From positions 2,666,001-2,730,000 of the forward strand of contig NZ_CP120468.1 in the NCBI RefSeq assembly GCF_029490015.1: a DNA stretch of 64,000 bases, given 5' to 3'. The notes under the pieces are model-generated. The model did not search any database and had not been told where the DNA came from. It saw only the letters and a program-made list of their open reading frames with translations. Of the stretch, positions 17,679-26,920 are shown piece after piece. The position numbers and the translations under genes were made by a program. Each line of letters opens with the position of its first letter. The first letter of the stretch is position 1. The DNA comes from Halobaculum limi (lineage in GTDB: Archaea; Halobacteriota; Halobacteria; Halobacteriales; Haloferacaceae).

Positions 17679-18731
17679 ATGCCGTTCGATTTCGACTTCG
17701 AGTTGCTGCGTGAACTGACAGAGACGAGTGGTGTTCCCGGCTACGAGGACCGCGTGCGCGACCGCGTCCGCACCGTCTTCGACGAGGCCGTCGACGAGGT
17801 CCGCACGGACTCGATGGGCAACGTCATCGGGACCATCGAGGGCAGCGGCGACTACGAGGTGGCGGTGGCGGCGCATATGGACGAGATCGGCTTCATGGTC
17901 AAACACGTCACCGACGACGGCTTCCTGAAGGTGGACGCCCTCGGCGGGTGGGACGCTCGCGTGCTTCGCGCACAGCGCGTGCGCGTACACACCCAACAGG
18001 GCGACCTGACGGGCGTCATCGGGTCGGTGCCCCCGCACACGCTCTCGAAGGAGGACCGCGAGAAGGAGGACGCCGTCGAGGACGTCGTCATCGACCTGGG
18101 GATGGACGGCGAAGACGTCGAGGAGGTCGTCTCCGTCGGCGACCTGGTCACGATGGAGCAAACGACCGTCGAGATGGGCGAGACGGTCACCGGGAAGGCG
18201 CTCGACGACCGCGTCTGCCTGTTCGCGATGCTGGAGTCCGCCCGCGAACTGACGGACCCCGAGGCGACGGTCCACTTCTGCGCGACGGTGCAGGAGGAGG
18301 TCGGCCTCCGCGGGGCGCAGGCACTGGGCGTCGACATCGACCCCGACCTGGCGGTCGCACTCGACGTGACCATCGCCTCCGACGTCGAGGGCGTCGCCGA
18401 GGACAAGCAGGTGACGCGCCTGGGTGAGGGTGCGGCCGTGAAACTGAAAGACAGCTCCGTCATCACGAACCCGAAGGTGACGCGTCGCCTGCGCGACGTG
18501 GCCGAGGCCGAGGAGATTCCCCACCAACTCGAAGTCCTGCCCGCGGGCGGCACGGACACGGCCGGCTTCCAGAACACCAACGGCGCGAAGCCAGTTGGTG
18601 CCATCTCGATTCCGACGCGGTACCTCCACACGGTCACCGAGACCGCACACGGCGAGGACATCCGCTCGACGATCGACCTGCTGACGGCGTTCCTCGACAG
18701 CGAGGACGGCACCCACGACTACACGCTGTAA
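17679..18731 (+). CDS. M42 family aminopeptidase
   Basis: This 350-residue enzyme belongs to the M42 family of tetrahedral, di-metal aminopeptidases that trim peptides from the proteasome. Metal and catalytic residues are visible: AAHMDEIGFM near residue 67, the KALDDRVC Asp near 181, the QEEVGLRGA Glu pair near 209, DVTIASD near 230 and YLHTVTE near 312. Length and residue order are normal for the family. It is cytoplasmic and appears monocistronic, starting after a 90-base gap. Confidence 0.93.
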   Translation: MPFDFDFELLRELTETSGVPGYEDRVRDRVRTVFDEAVDEVRTDSMGNVIGTIEGSGDYEVAVAAHMDEIGFMVKHVTDDGFLKVDALGGWDARVLRAQRVRVHTQQGDLTGVIGSVPPHTLSKEDREKEDAVEDVVIDLGMDGEDVEEVVSVGDLVTMEQTTVEMGETVTGKALDDRVCLFAMLESARELTDPEATVHFCATVQEEVGLRGAQALGVDIDPDLAVALDVTIASDVEGVAEDKQVTRLGEGAAVKLKDSSVITNPKVTRRLRDVAEAEEIPHQLEVLPAGGTDTAGFQNTNGAKPVGAISIPTRYLHTVTETAHGEDIRSTIDLLTAFLDSEDGTHDYTL

Positions 18732-19002
18732 GCCGAACATCGGGCCGAAACGTCAGCGGGTCCCCGACCGCCCCGAGTGGGACGGAGACGGTCGCGGCGG
18801 GGCGGCCCCGTCGTGTGCCTCTGACAACTGCTCCCCTGGGCTCCCCGCGTGACCGTTCCCGGAGTTGCTTGTCAATCTATTGGATCTGGAATAAAGTTAC
18901 CAGTTCTCTTCGAGATACGTATCAACTGTCGTCAGCGTGGCTCGCTGCGTGTGGTTCTCGGTCGTCGTGACGGTCGCCGCGTCGCTGGTGGACGGCCCCG
19001 GT

Positions 19003-19971
19003 TCACTCGCTCCGTGCGGCTTCGAGCGCCCGCAGGACGCGCCCCCACGGCACCGGTGGTGACACCGAATCGAGGTCGTCGTCGAAGGCGTCGAGTCTGT
19101 CGTCAAATCGGTCGCGCCACTCGGGAGTGGCGACGGCATCGAGACGCTGCTCCGCGTCCGCCAACTCTGAATCGAGGTCGGCCAGGTCGTCCACGGCGCC
19201 GTCCAATCGGCCGGTGTGGTCGGACGGGACGTCGTCTGCTCGCTGTACGAGCGTTCGGAGGTCCGACACCTCCGCTTCGAGGTCACGCACTTGGAGGGAG
19301 AGTACGCGTCTCCGAAGCAGACAGTCGAACCACAGGTTGGCGTCGCCGTCTCCATCGACCACCGCGTCGACGTCGTCGCCGAGGCGGTCGACCGCTGACG
19401 AAAGGTCCGACACGTCGGCGGCGAGTTCCTCGTGGCGGGCGCTGGGCGACGACAGCCATCGTTCGAACTCTTCTACCTCCATCGCGAGTTCGTCTGCCGC
19501 ACCCTGTTGCTCGTTCGCCCGGGCTTCGAGTTGCCCCAGGTCCCGCGCGAACGCGAACACGTCGTCGGGGACCGCGCCTTCAGAACGCTCGCCAGCGCGG
19601 GCAGCGAGCGTCTGTAGGTCCTCGTCCAACGCAGCGACTCGCGACTCGATCTCACCTAACCGCTCCTCGAACGCCGCGAGTCGAGCGTCGACCGTGTCGA
19701 CGTCGGCCACGTCGCTGGCGGCCTCCCTCGCGTCCCCGATGTCGAGACCCGCGAACTCCGCGCGGGTCGCGGGCGTCGAGACGACCTTCGCCGCGTACGC
19801 CAGTGCGTCGTGAATCGAGTCGACGGTGAGTTCGTCGTCCTCGGCAACCGACGAGAGCGTAGCACGTGCGGTCTCCTCGTCCACGCCCTCGCGTCGGTCG
19901 GCGACGAGCGTTGCCGCCTCCGCGAGTGTCGTTCCGACGAGTGCTGCATCGGTGTCGGCGGCGTCGTCCAT
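19003..19971 (-). CDS. haloarchaeal coiled-coil transducer-like protein
   Basis: This 322-residue acidic protein resembles the proteins annotated in haloarchaea as halo transducer proteins. It has no transmembrane segment and no methyl-accepting signalling hairpin. The N-terminal 85 residues are helical (TLAEAATLVADRREGVDEE), followed by long heptad-rich coiled coil from about 90 to 290. It is divergent from the pst operon across a 222-base promoter region. A role in sensing phosphate is only suggested by that position; a structural role is equally possible. Confidence 0.65.
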   Translation of the reverse strand: MDDAADTDAALVGTTLAEAATLVADRREGVDEETARATLSSVAEDDELTVDSIHDALAYAAKVVSTPATRAEFAGLDIGDAREAASDVADVDTVDARLAAFEERLGEIESRVAALDEDLQTLAARAGERSEGAVPDDVFAFARDLGQLEARANEQQGAADELAMEVEEFERWLSSPSARHEELAADVSDLSSAVDRLGDDVDAVVDGDGDANLWFDCLLRRRVLSLQVRDLEAEVSDLRTLVQRADDVPSDHTGRLDGAVDDLADLDSELADAEQRLDAVATPEWRDRFDDRLDAFDDDLDSVSPPVPWGRVLRALEAARSE

Positions 19972-20046
19972 ACCGTGCTGGTGAGATTTGACGCACCAAT
20001 ATAGCTTCGATCGGGCGAGAGCACCTTTCAGTCTGCCGATCTTGGC

Positions 20047-20080
20047 GTATCTATTTTATACCTATATAGTCAAATATAGC
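20047..20080. promoter_or_regulatory. A/T-rich control region upstream of pst operon
   Basis: A run of A/T-rich sequence (tattttatacctatatag and caaatatag) stands out in GC-rich surroundings between two divergent genes. It is about 115-145 bases upstream of the pstS start, so it is not the core promoter. An upstream activating site for phosphate starvation is possible but unproven. Confidence 0.35.
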
Positions 20081-20163
20081 ACTCGTGGCTGCTAGGGTCG
20101 CTACGTAACACAGTACTTCACAGGGTTAGCTACCCGACCGCGCAGTACCTATCATATAAATCG

Positions 20164-20170
20164 CTTTTAA
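20164..20170 (+). promoter_or_regulatory. pstS: pstS promoter TATA element
   Basis: The sequence cttttaa is centred about 27 bases before the ATG at 20194, predicting a leaderless mRNA. Confidence 0.5.
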
Positions 20171-20193
20171 CTCCAGAGGCATCCACTCAGGTG

Positions 20194-21387
20194 ATGACGC
20201 AGGATACTGCGGCCAGCACCGATCGGGTCTCGCGGAGAAAGTTCCTTGCGGCCTCCGGCGCCGTCGGCGCTGCGGGGATCGCCGGTTGTTCCGCTTCTTC
20301 GAACGACGGCGGCTCGGGCGGTTCGGACGGTGGCTCGGGCGGCAGCGACTCCGGGAGCGACTCGGGGAGCTCCGGAGACTCCGGGATGGACACCTCGATG
20401 CTGACGGCCGAGGGGTCCTCGACCGTGTATCCCATCGCCAACAAGGGCTCTTCCTACTGGAACTCCAACCCGGCTCCCTCCGACGGCGAGTACTGGGGTA
20501 GCAACGAGGAAGAAGGCAACACCGTTCCCGGCTGGAGCGAACTGGGCGAACCGGATATGCGCCTCGCCGACTACTTCGCCAGCCTCTACGGCTTCGAGCC
20601 GTCGGGCGAGCAGGCGACGCCACCGCTCGCGACATCCATCGGTCTGAGTCACTCGGGGACCGGGTGTGAGTCTGTCGTCGACGGCCTCGTCGACATCGGC
20701 AACTCCTCGGGCCCCATCACGGCCGAACTCGGCTGGAGCCAGGAGAAGGCCGACGAGGAAGTCGTCGACCACGTCCTCGGCCGTGACGGTCAGCCCGTCG
20801 TCGTCAGCGGCGACATCTACGACGCCGGCGTCACGCAGCTCACCGGCGAGCAGGTCCGCAAGATCTACCAAGACGAGATCACCAACTGGTCCGAAGTCGG
20901 CGGTCCGGACCAGGACATCTACGTCATCGGTCGTGCGGAAGGCTCGGGGACGGACACCGCGTTCCGCTTGAATATGCTGGGCTCGGCCGACGCGTCGATG
21001 TCGGGCGTCGACACCCGCTTCGGGCAGAACCAGCAGGTCGCGCAGGCCGTCCAGCAGAACGAGGGCGCAATCGCGTACATGGCGCTGGCGTTCACCGACG
21101 AAACGGTCCGCGCCATCGGGATCGAGTTCGACGGCACGCTGTACGAACCCGACCGCGACGCGGAGAACACCATCTTCGACTCCGCGTACCCGCTCAACCG
21201 TGACCTCCACCAGTACACGAAGATTACGGAGGACACGCCCTCGGGGACGGACATGCGCGAGGCCGCGTTCTTGAACATGTTCTTGACGGACTTCGGTCAG
21301 CAGGTGTTCGTCGAGGACAACAACTACATCCCGCTCCCGACGGCCGACATCGAAAGCGAGTTCGCGAAACTGCCGGACCAGGTCTAA
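20194..21387 (+). CDS. pstS: phosphate-binding protein PstS
   Basis: This 397-residue extracytoplasmic phosphate receptor feeds the Pst ABC transporter. It starts with a Tat signal (SRRKFLAASG) ending in a lipobox AGC, so it should be exported folded and lipid-anchored. A Gly/Ser-rich linker leads to the PstS fold with SGTGCESVVDG, IGNSSG and GRAEGSGT phosphate-binding loops. ATG 20194 is preferred to the GTG at 20191 because of the TATA spacing. It is the first gene of the pstS-C-A-B operon. Confidence 0.95.
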   Translation: MTQDTAASTDRVSRRKFLAASGAVGAAGIAGCSASSNDGGSGGSDGGSGGSDSGSDSGSSGDSGMDTSMLTAEGSSTVYPIANKGSSYWNSNPAPSDGEYWGSNEEEGNTVPGWSELGEPDMRLADYFASLYGFEPSGEQATPPLATSIGLSHSGTGCESVVDGLVDIGNSSGPITAELGWSQEKADEEVVDHVLGRDGQPVVVSGDIYDAGVTQLTGEQVRKIYQDEITNWSEVGGPDQDIYVIGRAEGSGTDTAFRLNMLGSADASMSGVDTRFGQNQQVAQAVQQNEGAIAYMALAFTDETVRAIGIEFDGTLYEPDRDAENTIFDSAYPLNRDLHQYTKITEDTPSGTDMREAAFLNMFLTDFGQQVFVEDNNYIPLPTADIESEFAKLPDQV

Positions 21388-21469
21388 GACCTGTCACGCG
21401 ACCGTTTCGTCTCGTCTCATCACCACGCCGTTTATTTCCATACGTCCGAATCACCGCAATACACGCACG

Positions 21470-22600
21470 ATGGCACAAGTAACCAACAGAGTAGAGTCGA
21501 GCGTCGAGAGGGGCATCAGAACCCTCCGTCGCGTCAGGGACTCCCTCGAGGACGAGGAACCCGAGGCCGTCGCCGTCGCCGGCGTGGTCGTCGCCTCGCT
21601 GTTGTTCTCGCTCGTCGGATTCCTGCTCGTCTCGTCGCTGACGATACTCCCGTTCGCGGCCTTCGTCGTCTCCGCTGGCTACGGGTGGGTTCGACACCAG
21701 GAACTCACCGCAAAAGTGCTCGCGCTGGCGACGACCGTGTCGACGATCCTGATACTGTTGTTGATCACCGTCTTCATCTTCGTCGAGGCGGTCCCCGTCG
21801 TCCGCTACGAGAGCGTGACGGTGTTCGGGGTGTCGGTCCCGGGAATCCGGATGTTCATCCAGCCGAACTGGGACGCCGTCTCCCCGCCGATCCGCTTCTC
21901 GATGGTGCCGATGATCCACGGCACGGTGCTGGTCACGATTATCGCGACGGTCGTCGCCGCACCGTTGGGCATCGCGGCTGCGCTGTTCCTCTCGGAGATC
22001 GCACCCGCGCCCGTCCGTGAGGCGGTCAAGCCGGGCGTCGAGATTCTCGCCGGCATCCCGTCGATCGTCTACGGGTTCATCGGGTTCACCATCCTCAGCC
22101 CGTGGGCCTCCGACCAGTTCGACATCCTCGGGCAGGGGACGTACCTGTTCGTCGGCATCGTCGTCGGTCTGATGGCGCTGCCGACGGTCGTCTCCGTCGC
22201 CGAGGACGCACTCTCCTCGGTCCCGGAGTCGATGAAGAGTGGGTCGCTCGCGATGGGCACCACCGACTGGCAGACGATGACTTCAATCACCCTTCCGGCA
22301 GCGTTCTCCGGCGTCTCGGCGGCGGTCCTGTTGGGCGTCGGTCGTGCCATCGGCGAGACGATGGCCGCGACGGTGATGCTCCGTGGCGTGCCGAAACTGA
22401 CCGAACCGCTGTACAACGCCTTCTACGGACAGGAGACGCTCACGTCGCTCATCGCCCGCAACTACGGCGAGGCCGACGGCCTCCAGTTGAGTGCCCTGTT
22501 CGCCGCGGGCGTCATCCTCTTCATCACCGTCATGTTCCTCTCCATCGGATCGCAGTACGTCGAAGCACGCATGCGAAGCAAACTCGGGGGTGAGCAGTGA
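21470..22600 (+). CDS. pstC: phosphate ABC permease PstC
   Basis: This 376-residue membrane protein is the PstC permease of the high-affinity phosphate importer. After two N-terminal helices, the permease core (about residues 130-370) holds the coupling-loop region ALGTTDWQT-like MGTTDWQTMTSITLPAAFSG and RAIGETMA. It pairs with PstA to form the channel. Its stop overlaps the start of pstA (TGATG), implying translational coupling. A 82-base gap separates it from pstS. Confidence 0.95.
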   Translation: MAQVTNRVESSVERGIRTLRRVRDSLEDEEPEAVAVAGVVVASLLFSLVGFLLVSSLTILPFAAFVVSAGYGWVRHQELTAKVLALATTVSTILILLLITVFIFVEAVPVVRYESVTVFGVSVPGIRMFIQPNWDAVSPPIRFSMVPMIHGTVLVTIIATVVAAPLGIAAALFLSEIAPAPVREAVKPGVEILAGIPSIVYGFIGFTILSPWASDQFDILGQGTYLFVGIVVGLMALPTVVSVAEDALSSVPESMKSGSLAMGTTDWQTMTSITLPAAFSGVSAAVLLGVGRAIGETMAATVMLRGVPKLTEPLYNAFYGQETLTSLIARNYGEADGLQLSALFAAGVILFITVMFLSIGSQYVEARMRSKLGGEQ

Positions 22601-24237
22601 TGTCGACGGAGACTGACACCCGGAACCCACTCGTCCGCGACGGCGCGGAGGGAACCGGCATCGTCGCCGCCGGTGCAGTCGCCCTCGCGGCGGTCCTGTT
22701 CACCGTCTCGCTCGCGTCGCTGTTCGAACAGATCAGCCTGACCGACACCGTCGCCGGCGTCCCGTTCTCGACGATGCTCGGCGCGGCGCTGGTCGTCCTC
22801 GGCGGGGCAGTCATCGTCTTCGGCGTCGGCTCTCGATTCGACTACGTCGAGACCGAACCGCAGGCGAGCGCCGGGATGGTCGCCGGCGTCGCGTTCGGAG
22901 CCGTCTGGTTCATCGCCGGCGGCCTCATCGCCTCTCAGACCATCGGACTCGGGACGGTCGGGTGGCTGGCGGCCGCAGTCGTCCTCGGCGGCGGCGTGTT
23001 CGCGCTGACGGTCGCCACGCGCGAAGACATCGGATCGACGCTGCCTGCGGGCGCGTTGACCGCGTTCGTCGGCCTGGTGTTCGTCACCGGGGTCATCGGC
23101 CCGTCGTGGGTGTGGGACCTCGGCTGGGAGCAGAAGGCGTCGTTCACTGCCGGCTTCACCATCCCGGTGTTGACGCTGTTCGCCGCACTGCTGTCCGGGT
23201 GGGCCGCCGCGAAGGCGTACGGCGGCTTCGGCGCACGCGGCCGCCACACGGGCGCGTACACCCTCGTGTATCTGAACGCCATCTCTATCGTCGCTGTCCT
23301 CTTCATCCTCCTCGCGTTCACCGTCTACAAGGGCACGGGCGGCGTGCTCAACGGCTTCGCCGTCGGGCCGGGTGTCGGCCCGACGTCGACGGTCGTCCTG
23401 TTCGGCATCGCCTTTTCGTTCGACTGGCCCATCTACCTCCCGTTCGTGATGAACGGCGTCGGCCTGACGAACGACTTCAACGGCGTCCTCCCCGCCATCG
23501 TCGGGACCATCTGGCTCGTCGTCGGCGCGATGCTGTTCGCGGTGCCGCTTGGCATCGGTGCAGCCGTCTTCCTCACCGAGTACGCCGAGCGCGGCCGCTT
23601 CACGCAGGCGGTCGAGGTGGCGACGAACGGCTTGTGGTCGACGCCGAGTATCGTCTTCGGCCTGTTCGGCTTCGCGTTCCTCATCCCCCGCTTCGGCAAC
23701 GGGAAGTCGCTGCTTGCGGGGATGCTCACACTCAGCTTCATGCTGCTTCCGCTGGTGGTCATCACCAGCCGCGAGGCGATGCTGTCGGTCCCCGACGAGT
23801 ATCGGGACGCCAGCGCCGCCCTCGGCGTCACGAAGTGGCAGACCATCCGCAGCGTCGTCCTCCCGGCGGCGCTGCCGGGTGTCGTCACCGGGGTCATCCT
23901 CGGCGTCGGCCGCATCGCCGGCGAGACGGCACCGATCCTGCTGACGATGGCCGGTGGCGTGTTCGTCCCCGGCAGTCAGACGCCCGACGTCATCGGCGGC
24001 TTCGCGTTCACGTCGTCGCCGCCGTTCGTCGAGAACCCGGTACTGCTCGACGCCGCATCGGCGCTGCCGTACCAACTGTACGCCCTCATCACCGCGGGCG
24101 TGGGCGCGTCCGGTAACGTCGCCGACCCTGACGGGTTCAAGTGGGCGACCGCGCTCGTACTGCTCATCGTCGTGCTGTCGTTCTACGCGATCGGCATCGC
24201 GGCGAGGTACTACTTCCGGAGGGAACTTAACCAATGA
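22600..24237 (+). CDS. pstA: phosphate ABC permease PstA
   Basis: This 545-residue protein is the second channel subunit of the phosphate importer. It is much longer than bacterial PstA (about 280-300) because about six extra membrane helices precede the permease core, as in other haloarchaeal PstA proteins. The core (about residues 310-545) includes FLTEYAERG, the coupling loop [20 protein letters not shown] and [12 protein letters not shown] 22600 overlaps the pstC stop, and the gene's stop overlaps the pstB ATG by four bases. Confidence 0.95.
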   Translation: MSTETDTRNPLVRDGAEGTGIVAAGAVALAAVLFTVSLASLFEQISLTDTVAGVPFSTMLGAALVVLGGAVIVFGVGSRFDYVETEPQASAGMVAGVAFGAVWFIAGGLIASQTIGLGTVGWLAAAVVLGGGVFALTVATREDIGSTLPAGALTAFVGLVFVTGVIGPSWVWDLGWEQKASFTAGFTIPVLTLFAALLSGWAAAKAYGGFGARGRHTGAYTLVYLNAISIVAVLFILLAFTVYKGTGGVLNGFAVGPGVGPTSTVVLFGIAFSFDWPIYLPFVMNGVGLTNDFNGVLPAIVGTIWLVVGAMLFAVPLGIGAAVFLTEYAERGRFTQAVEVATNGLWSTPSIVFGLFGFAFLIPRFGNGKSLLAGMLTLSFMLLPLVVITSREAMLSVPDEYRDASAALGVTKWQTIRSVVLPAALPGVVTGVILGVGRIAGETAPILLTMAGGVFVPGSQTPDVIGGFAFTSSPPFVENPVLLDAASALPYQLYALITAGVGASGNVADPDGFKWATALVLLIVVLSFYAIGIAARYYFRRELNQ

Positions 24238-25160
24238 GCGAGACCACTCAGCGAACGACCGACATGGAATCCGAGAACCGCACGCAGACAGGGACCGAAC
24301 CAGAGACGACAGCCGGCGAGACCGAAGAGCAGGTCCAAGACGAGTGGCGCGAGTACGAGTTCTCGGGCCAGCCGAAGTTAGCCGTCGACGACCTCGACGT
24401 CTACTACGGCGACGACCACGCGCTCAAGGGCGTCTCGATGGACATCCCCGAGAAGAGCGTCACCGCGCTCATCGGTCCCTCGGGCTGTGGGAAGTCAACG
24501 TTCCTCCGGTGTCTCAACCGGATGAACGACCGCGTCAGCAGCGCCCGCATCGACGGCTCGGTGCAACTCGACGGCGAAGAGATCTACCAGGACGGCGTCA
24601 ACCTCGTCGAACTCCGCAAGCGCGTCGGGATGGTGTTCCAGTCGCCGAACCCGTTCCCGAAGTCGATCCGCGAGAATATCTCTTACGGCCCGCGCAAGCA
24701 CGGTGACATCGAGACGGGCCTGCTCGCACGACTGCTCGGGCGCTCGAACGAGGACGAACGCGACGAACTCGTCGAACGGTGTCTGCGCGACGCGGCGCTG
24801 TGGGACGAGGTGTCCGACCGCCTCGACGACAACGCGCTGGGCCTCTCCGGCGGGCAACAGCAGCGCCTGTGTATCGCGCGCTGTCTGTCGGTCGACCCCG
24901 AGGTCATCCTGATGGACGAACCGGCGTCGGCGCTGGACCCCATCGCGACCGCGAAGATCGAAGACCTGATCGACGACCTCTCGGAGCACTACACGGTCGT
25001 CATCGTCACGCACAACATGCAGCAGGCGGCCCGCATCTCCGACCAGACCGCGGTGTTCCTCACCGGCGGTGAACTCGTCGAGTACGACGACACCGACAAG
25101 ATCTTCGAGAACCCGCAGTCACAGCGGGTCGAAGAGTACATCAGCGGGAAGTTCGGATAA
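24234..25160 (+). CDS. pstB: phosphate ABC ATPase PstB
   Basis: This 308-residue ATPase powers phosphate import. After a polar, acidic N-terminal extension of about 50 residues come Walker [10 protein letters not shown], the Q loop [11 protein letters not shown], the signature [15 protein letters not shown], Walker [14 protein letters not shown] and the H-loop IVTHNMQQA. The Q-loop and helix sequences are those of PstB rather than other ABC ATPases. It ends the operon. No phoU follows; a convergent Lrp/TrkA-C gene stands there instead. Confidence 0.97.
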   Translation: MSETTQRTTDMESENRTQTGTEPETTAGETEEQVQDEWREYEFSGQPKLAVDDLDVYYGDDHALKGVSMDIPEKSVTALIGPSGCGKSTFLRCLNRMNDRVSSARIDGSVQLDGEEIYQDGVNLVELRKRVGMVFQSPNPFPKSIRENISYGPRKHGDIETGLLARLLGRSNEDERDELVERCLRDAALWDEVSDRLDDNALGLSGGQQQRLCIARCLSVDPEVILMDEPASALDPIATAKIEDLIDDLSEHYTVVIVTHNMQQAARISDQTAVFLTGGELVEYDDTDKIFENPQSQRVEEYISGKFG

Positions 25161-25249
25161 CGCCGCCCACCGCGGCGACCCTTCGGAACTCCGATCCGTG
25201 TCGCGGACCCCCGACCCTGTCGGGCGCTGATTCCGTCGCTACTGCGGAC

Positions 25250-26008
25250 TCACTCGGTCGAAGGCGTCTGCGCGTCGAACGACGCGACGAGTTCTTCTGG
25301 AAACGACTCCGGCGAGAAGATAGAGACCACGTCACCGACTTCGATCCGCGTCGCTCCGCTGGGCGTGATCAGGTCGTCGCCGCGTTCGACGCTGACGACG
25401 AGGACGTCGTCGGGGATCAGTCCGTCGCGGTTGGCCGCTTCGAGCGTCGTCCCCGCGATCCCGGCGTTCTCGGAGACGGTGAACTCGACCACCTCCGCGC
25501 CGCCGACGATACTCTGAAAGTCCCGAACCGCCGAGGGCGGACTGTCCGGGTTCGGGCCGAACGGGTCGTACGGGTGGAACGACTCGGTCCTGACGATGTC
25601 CTCGCGTTTGATCGTCGCGCCCAACTCCGACAGGTCGTGAGCGACGCGGTCGATGTCGTCGGTGTCCTCGCCGACGGCGGTGACGAGGAGGTTGTCCTGC
25701 CCGGCCAACAGTTCTCGGACGTTCACGACGCCGTGGGTGGCGCGGGCGTCGGCCGCGATGGCGCTCCGTTCGCTCACCGGGACGGTACACGTGAACTGCG
25801 TCGTCACCTTCCCGCTGGTCGCCTCGTAGTCGATGTGCGCGTGGTAGCCGCGGATGATGCCGTTCTCCTCGAGTTGTCTGATCCGATTACGGATCGTGGC
25901 GGGGGTGACGTCGACCTCCTCTGCCATCATCGGCGCAGACGTGTTGCGGGCGTCCGCTGCGAGGTGATAGAGGATCGTCCGGTCGATTTCGTCGATCCGG
26001 TAGGTCAT
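25250..26008 (-). CDS. Lrp/AsnC regulator fused to TrkA-C domain
   Basis: This 252-residue protein has an N-terminal AsnC-type winged helix (residues 1-60, with DEIDRTILYHLAADARN and TPATIRNRIRQLEENGII) and a Lrp ligand-binding ferredoxin-like domain (about 65-145). A C-terminal RCK_C/TrkA-C domain (about 170-245) includes AGTTLEAANRDGLIP and IEVGDVVSIFSPESF. TrkA-C domains bind small ligands such as nucleotides and usually regulate cation channels. The fusion suggests a DNA-binding regulator with two ligand inputs. It is convergent with the pst operon, and control of pst or of ion transport is inference. Confidence 0.88.
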   Translation of the reverse strand: MTYRIDEIDRTILYHLAADARNTSAPMMAEEVDVTPATIRNRIRQLEENGIIRGYHAHIDYEATSGKVTTQFTCTVPVSERSAIAADARATHGVVNVRELLAGQDNLLVTAVGEDTDDIDRVAHDLSELGATIKREDIVRTESFHPYDPFGPNPDSPPSAVRDFQSIVGGAEVVEFTVSENAGIAGTTLEAANRDGLIPDDVLVVSVERGDDLITPSGATRIEVGDVVSIFSPESFPEELVASFDAQTPSTE

Positions 26009-26290
26009 AGCAATCAGTACCGGTGGCGCGGCCAAATGGGTTCTGTTGGCGCAACTATCAACTGGTGGCTATTCGTGTGGAGACACTCAAGATCGCACGC
26101 TCGAACCGATTCGAGCCGATGAGCGCCTTCGGTGTCGACTCGACTGCAGAGACCGACACCGTAGCCAGATAGTCGCTACTCGGTGGGGCCCACACGCTCT
26201 GGCCTGAACACTGAACAGATTAACGCGACCGACTGCGCTAGGAAACTCGGGCCTCAGCGACTGTAAGACAGCGAGACTGGGAGGTCCCGA

Positions 26291-26857
26291 TTACTCCTCG
26301 GGCGGTTCGTAGTCGCCGCCGTACTTCGTGAAGAAGAACGCCAGCCCGAGCGTCGTCACCATCGCGATGAACGAGGCGACGCCGAGACTCTTCGCGGAGT
26401 CGGGCACTTCGGGCGGGCCCGAGGGCTGTGGCGTCGGCGTCGGCAGCGTCTCGACGACTTCGATGCTGGCGACCATCCCGACCGACTCGTGGGGCGCACA
26501 GTAGTACTCGTAGACGCCGGTGGTCTCGAAGGTGAACTCGTGGCTGAACCCCTCGTCTTCGATGGGTTCGTGGCCGCCCCAGCCGCCGCCGTCGGGTTGG
26601 CTGTCGACGACGATATTGTGCCCGCCGGAGACCCAGTCGAACGTGACGGTCGTGCCGGGCGTCACGTACAGCGGTTCGTCCGTACCGGGCGTGTACTTGA
26701 GTCCCTGGTCACCGGCACCGACCTCGACGGTTCCAGACCCGTCGGCGGTCGCCTGTGCAGCGGCGTTACCTGCGCCCGCGGCGACTGCGCCCGCGGCGGT
26801 GGCCGCGCCCGCCGCCCCCCGGAGGAAGTTCCGGCGGCTGAGCGTGTCGTCTTCCAT
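26291..26857 (-). CDS. halocyanin, blue-copper protein with C-terminal anchor
   Basis: This 188-residue halocyanin is an electron carrier at the outer membrane face. It has a Tat signal (SRRNFLRGA) and a blue-copper domain with type 1 ligands: His in SGGHN and the Cys-His-Met group YCAPHESVGM. A Pro/Thr linker leads to a C-terminal transmembrane helix (about residues 159-177), so the domain stays tethered. A TATA-like cctatatcc lies about 29 bases upstream of the ATG. No oxidase genes are adjacent. Confidence 0.93.
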   Translation of the reverse strand: MEDDTLSRRNFLRGAAGAATAAGAVAAGAGNAAAQATADGSGTVEVGAGDQGLKYTPGTDEPLYVTPGTTVTFDWVSGGHNIVVDSQPDGGGWGGHEPIEDEGFSHEFTFETTGVYEYYCAPHESVGMVASIEVVETLPTPTPQPSGPPEVPDSAKSLGVASFIAMVTTLGLAFFFTKYGGDYEPPEE

Positions 26858-26920
26858 ACTCGCGGCTTGGCGTGTCCCGAACCTATATCCGTCGATTCGG
26901 ACGACCGCCCCTGCCGTCGA

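Noticed and set aside
22462-24234. A 590-codon minus-strand open frame opposite pstA
   Set aside because: Arg/Asp/Glu-rich antisense shadow of pstA with no family resemblance.
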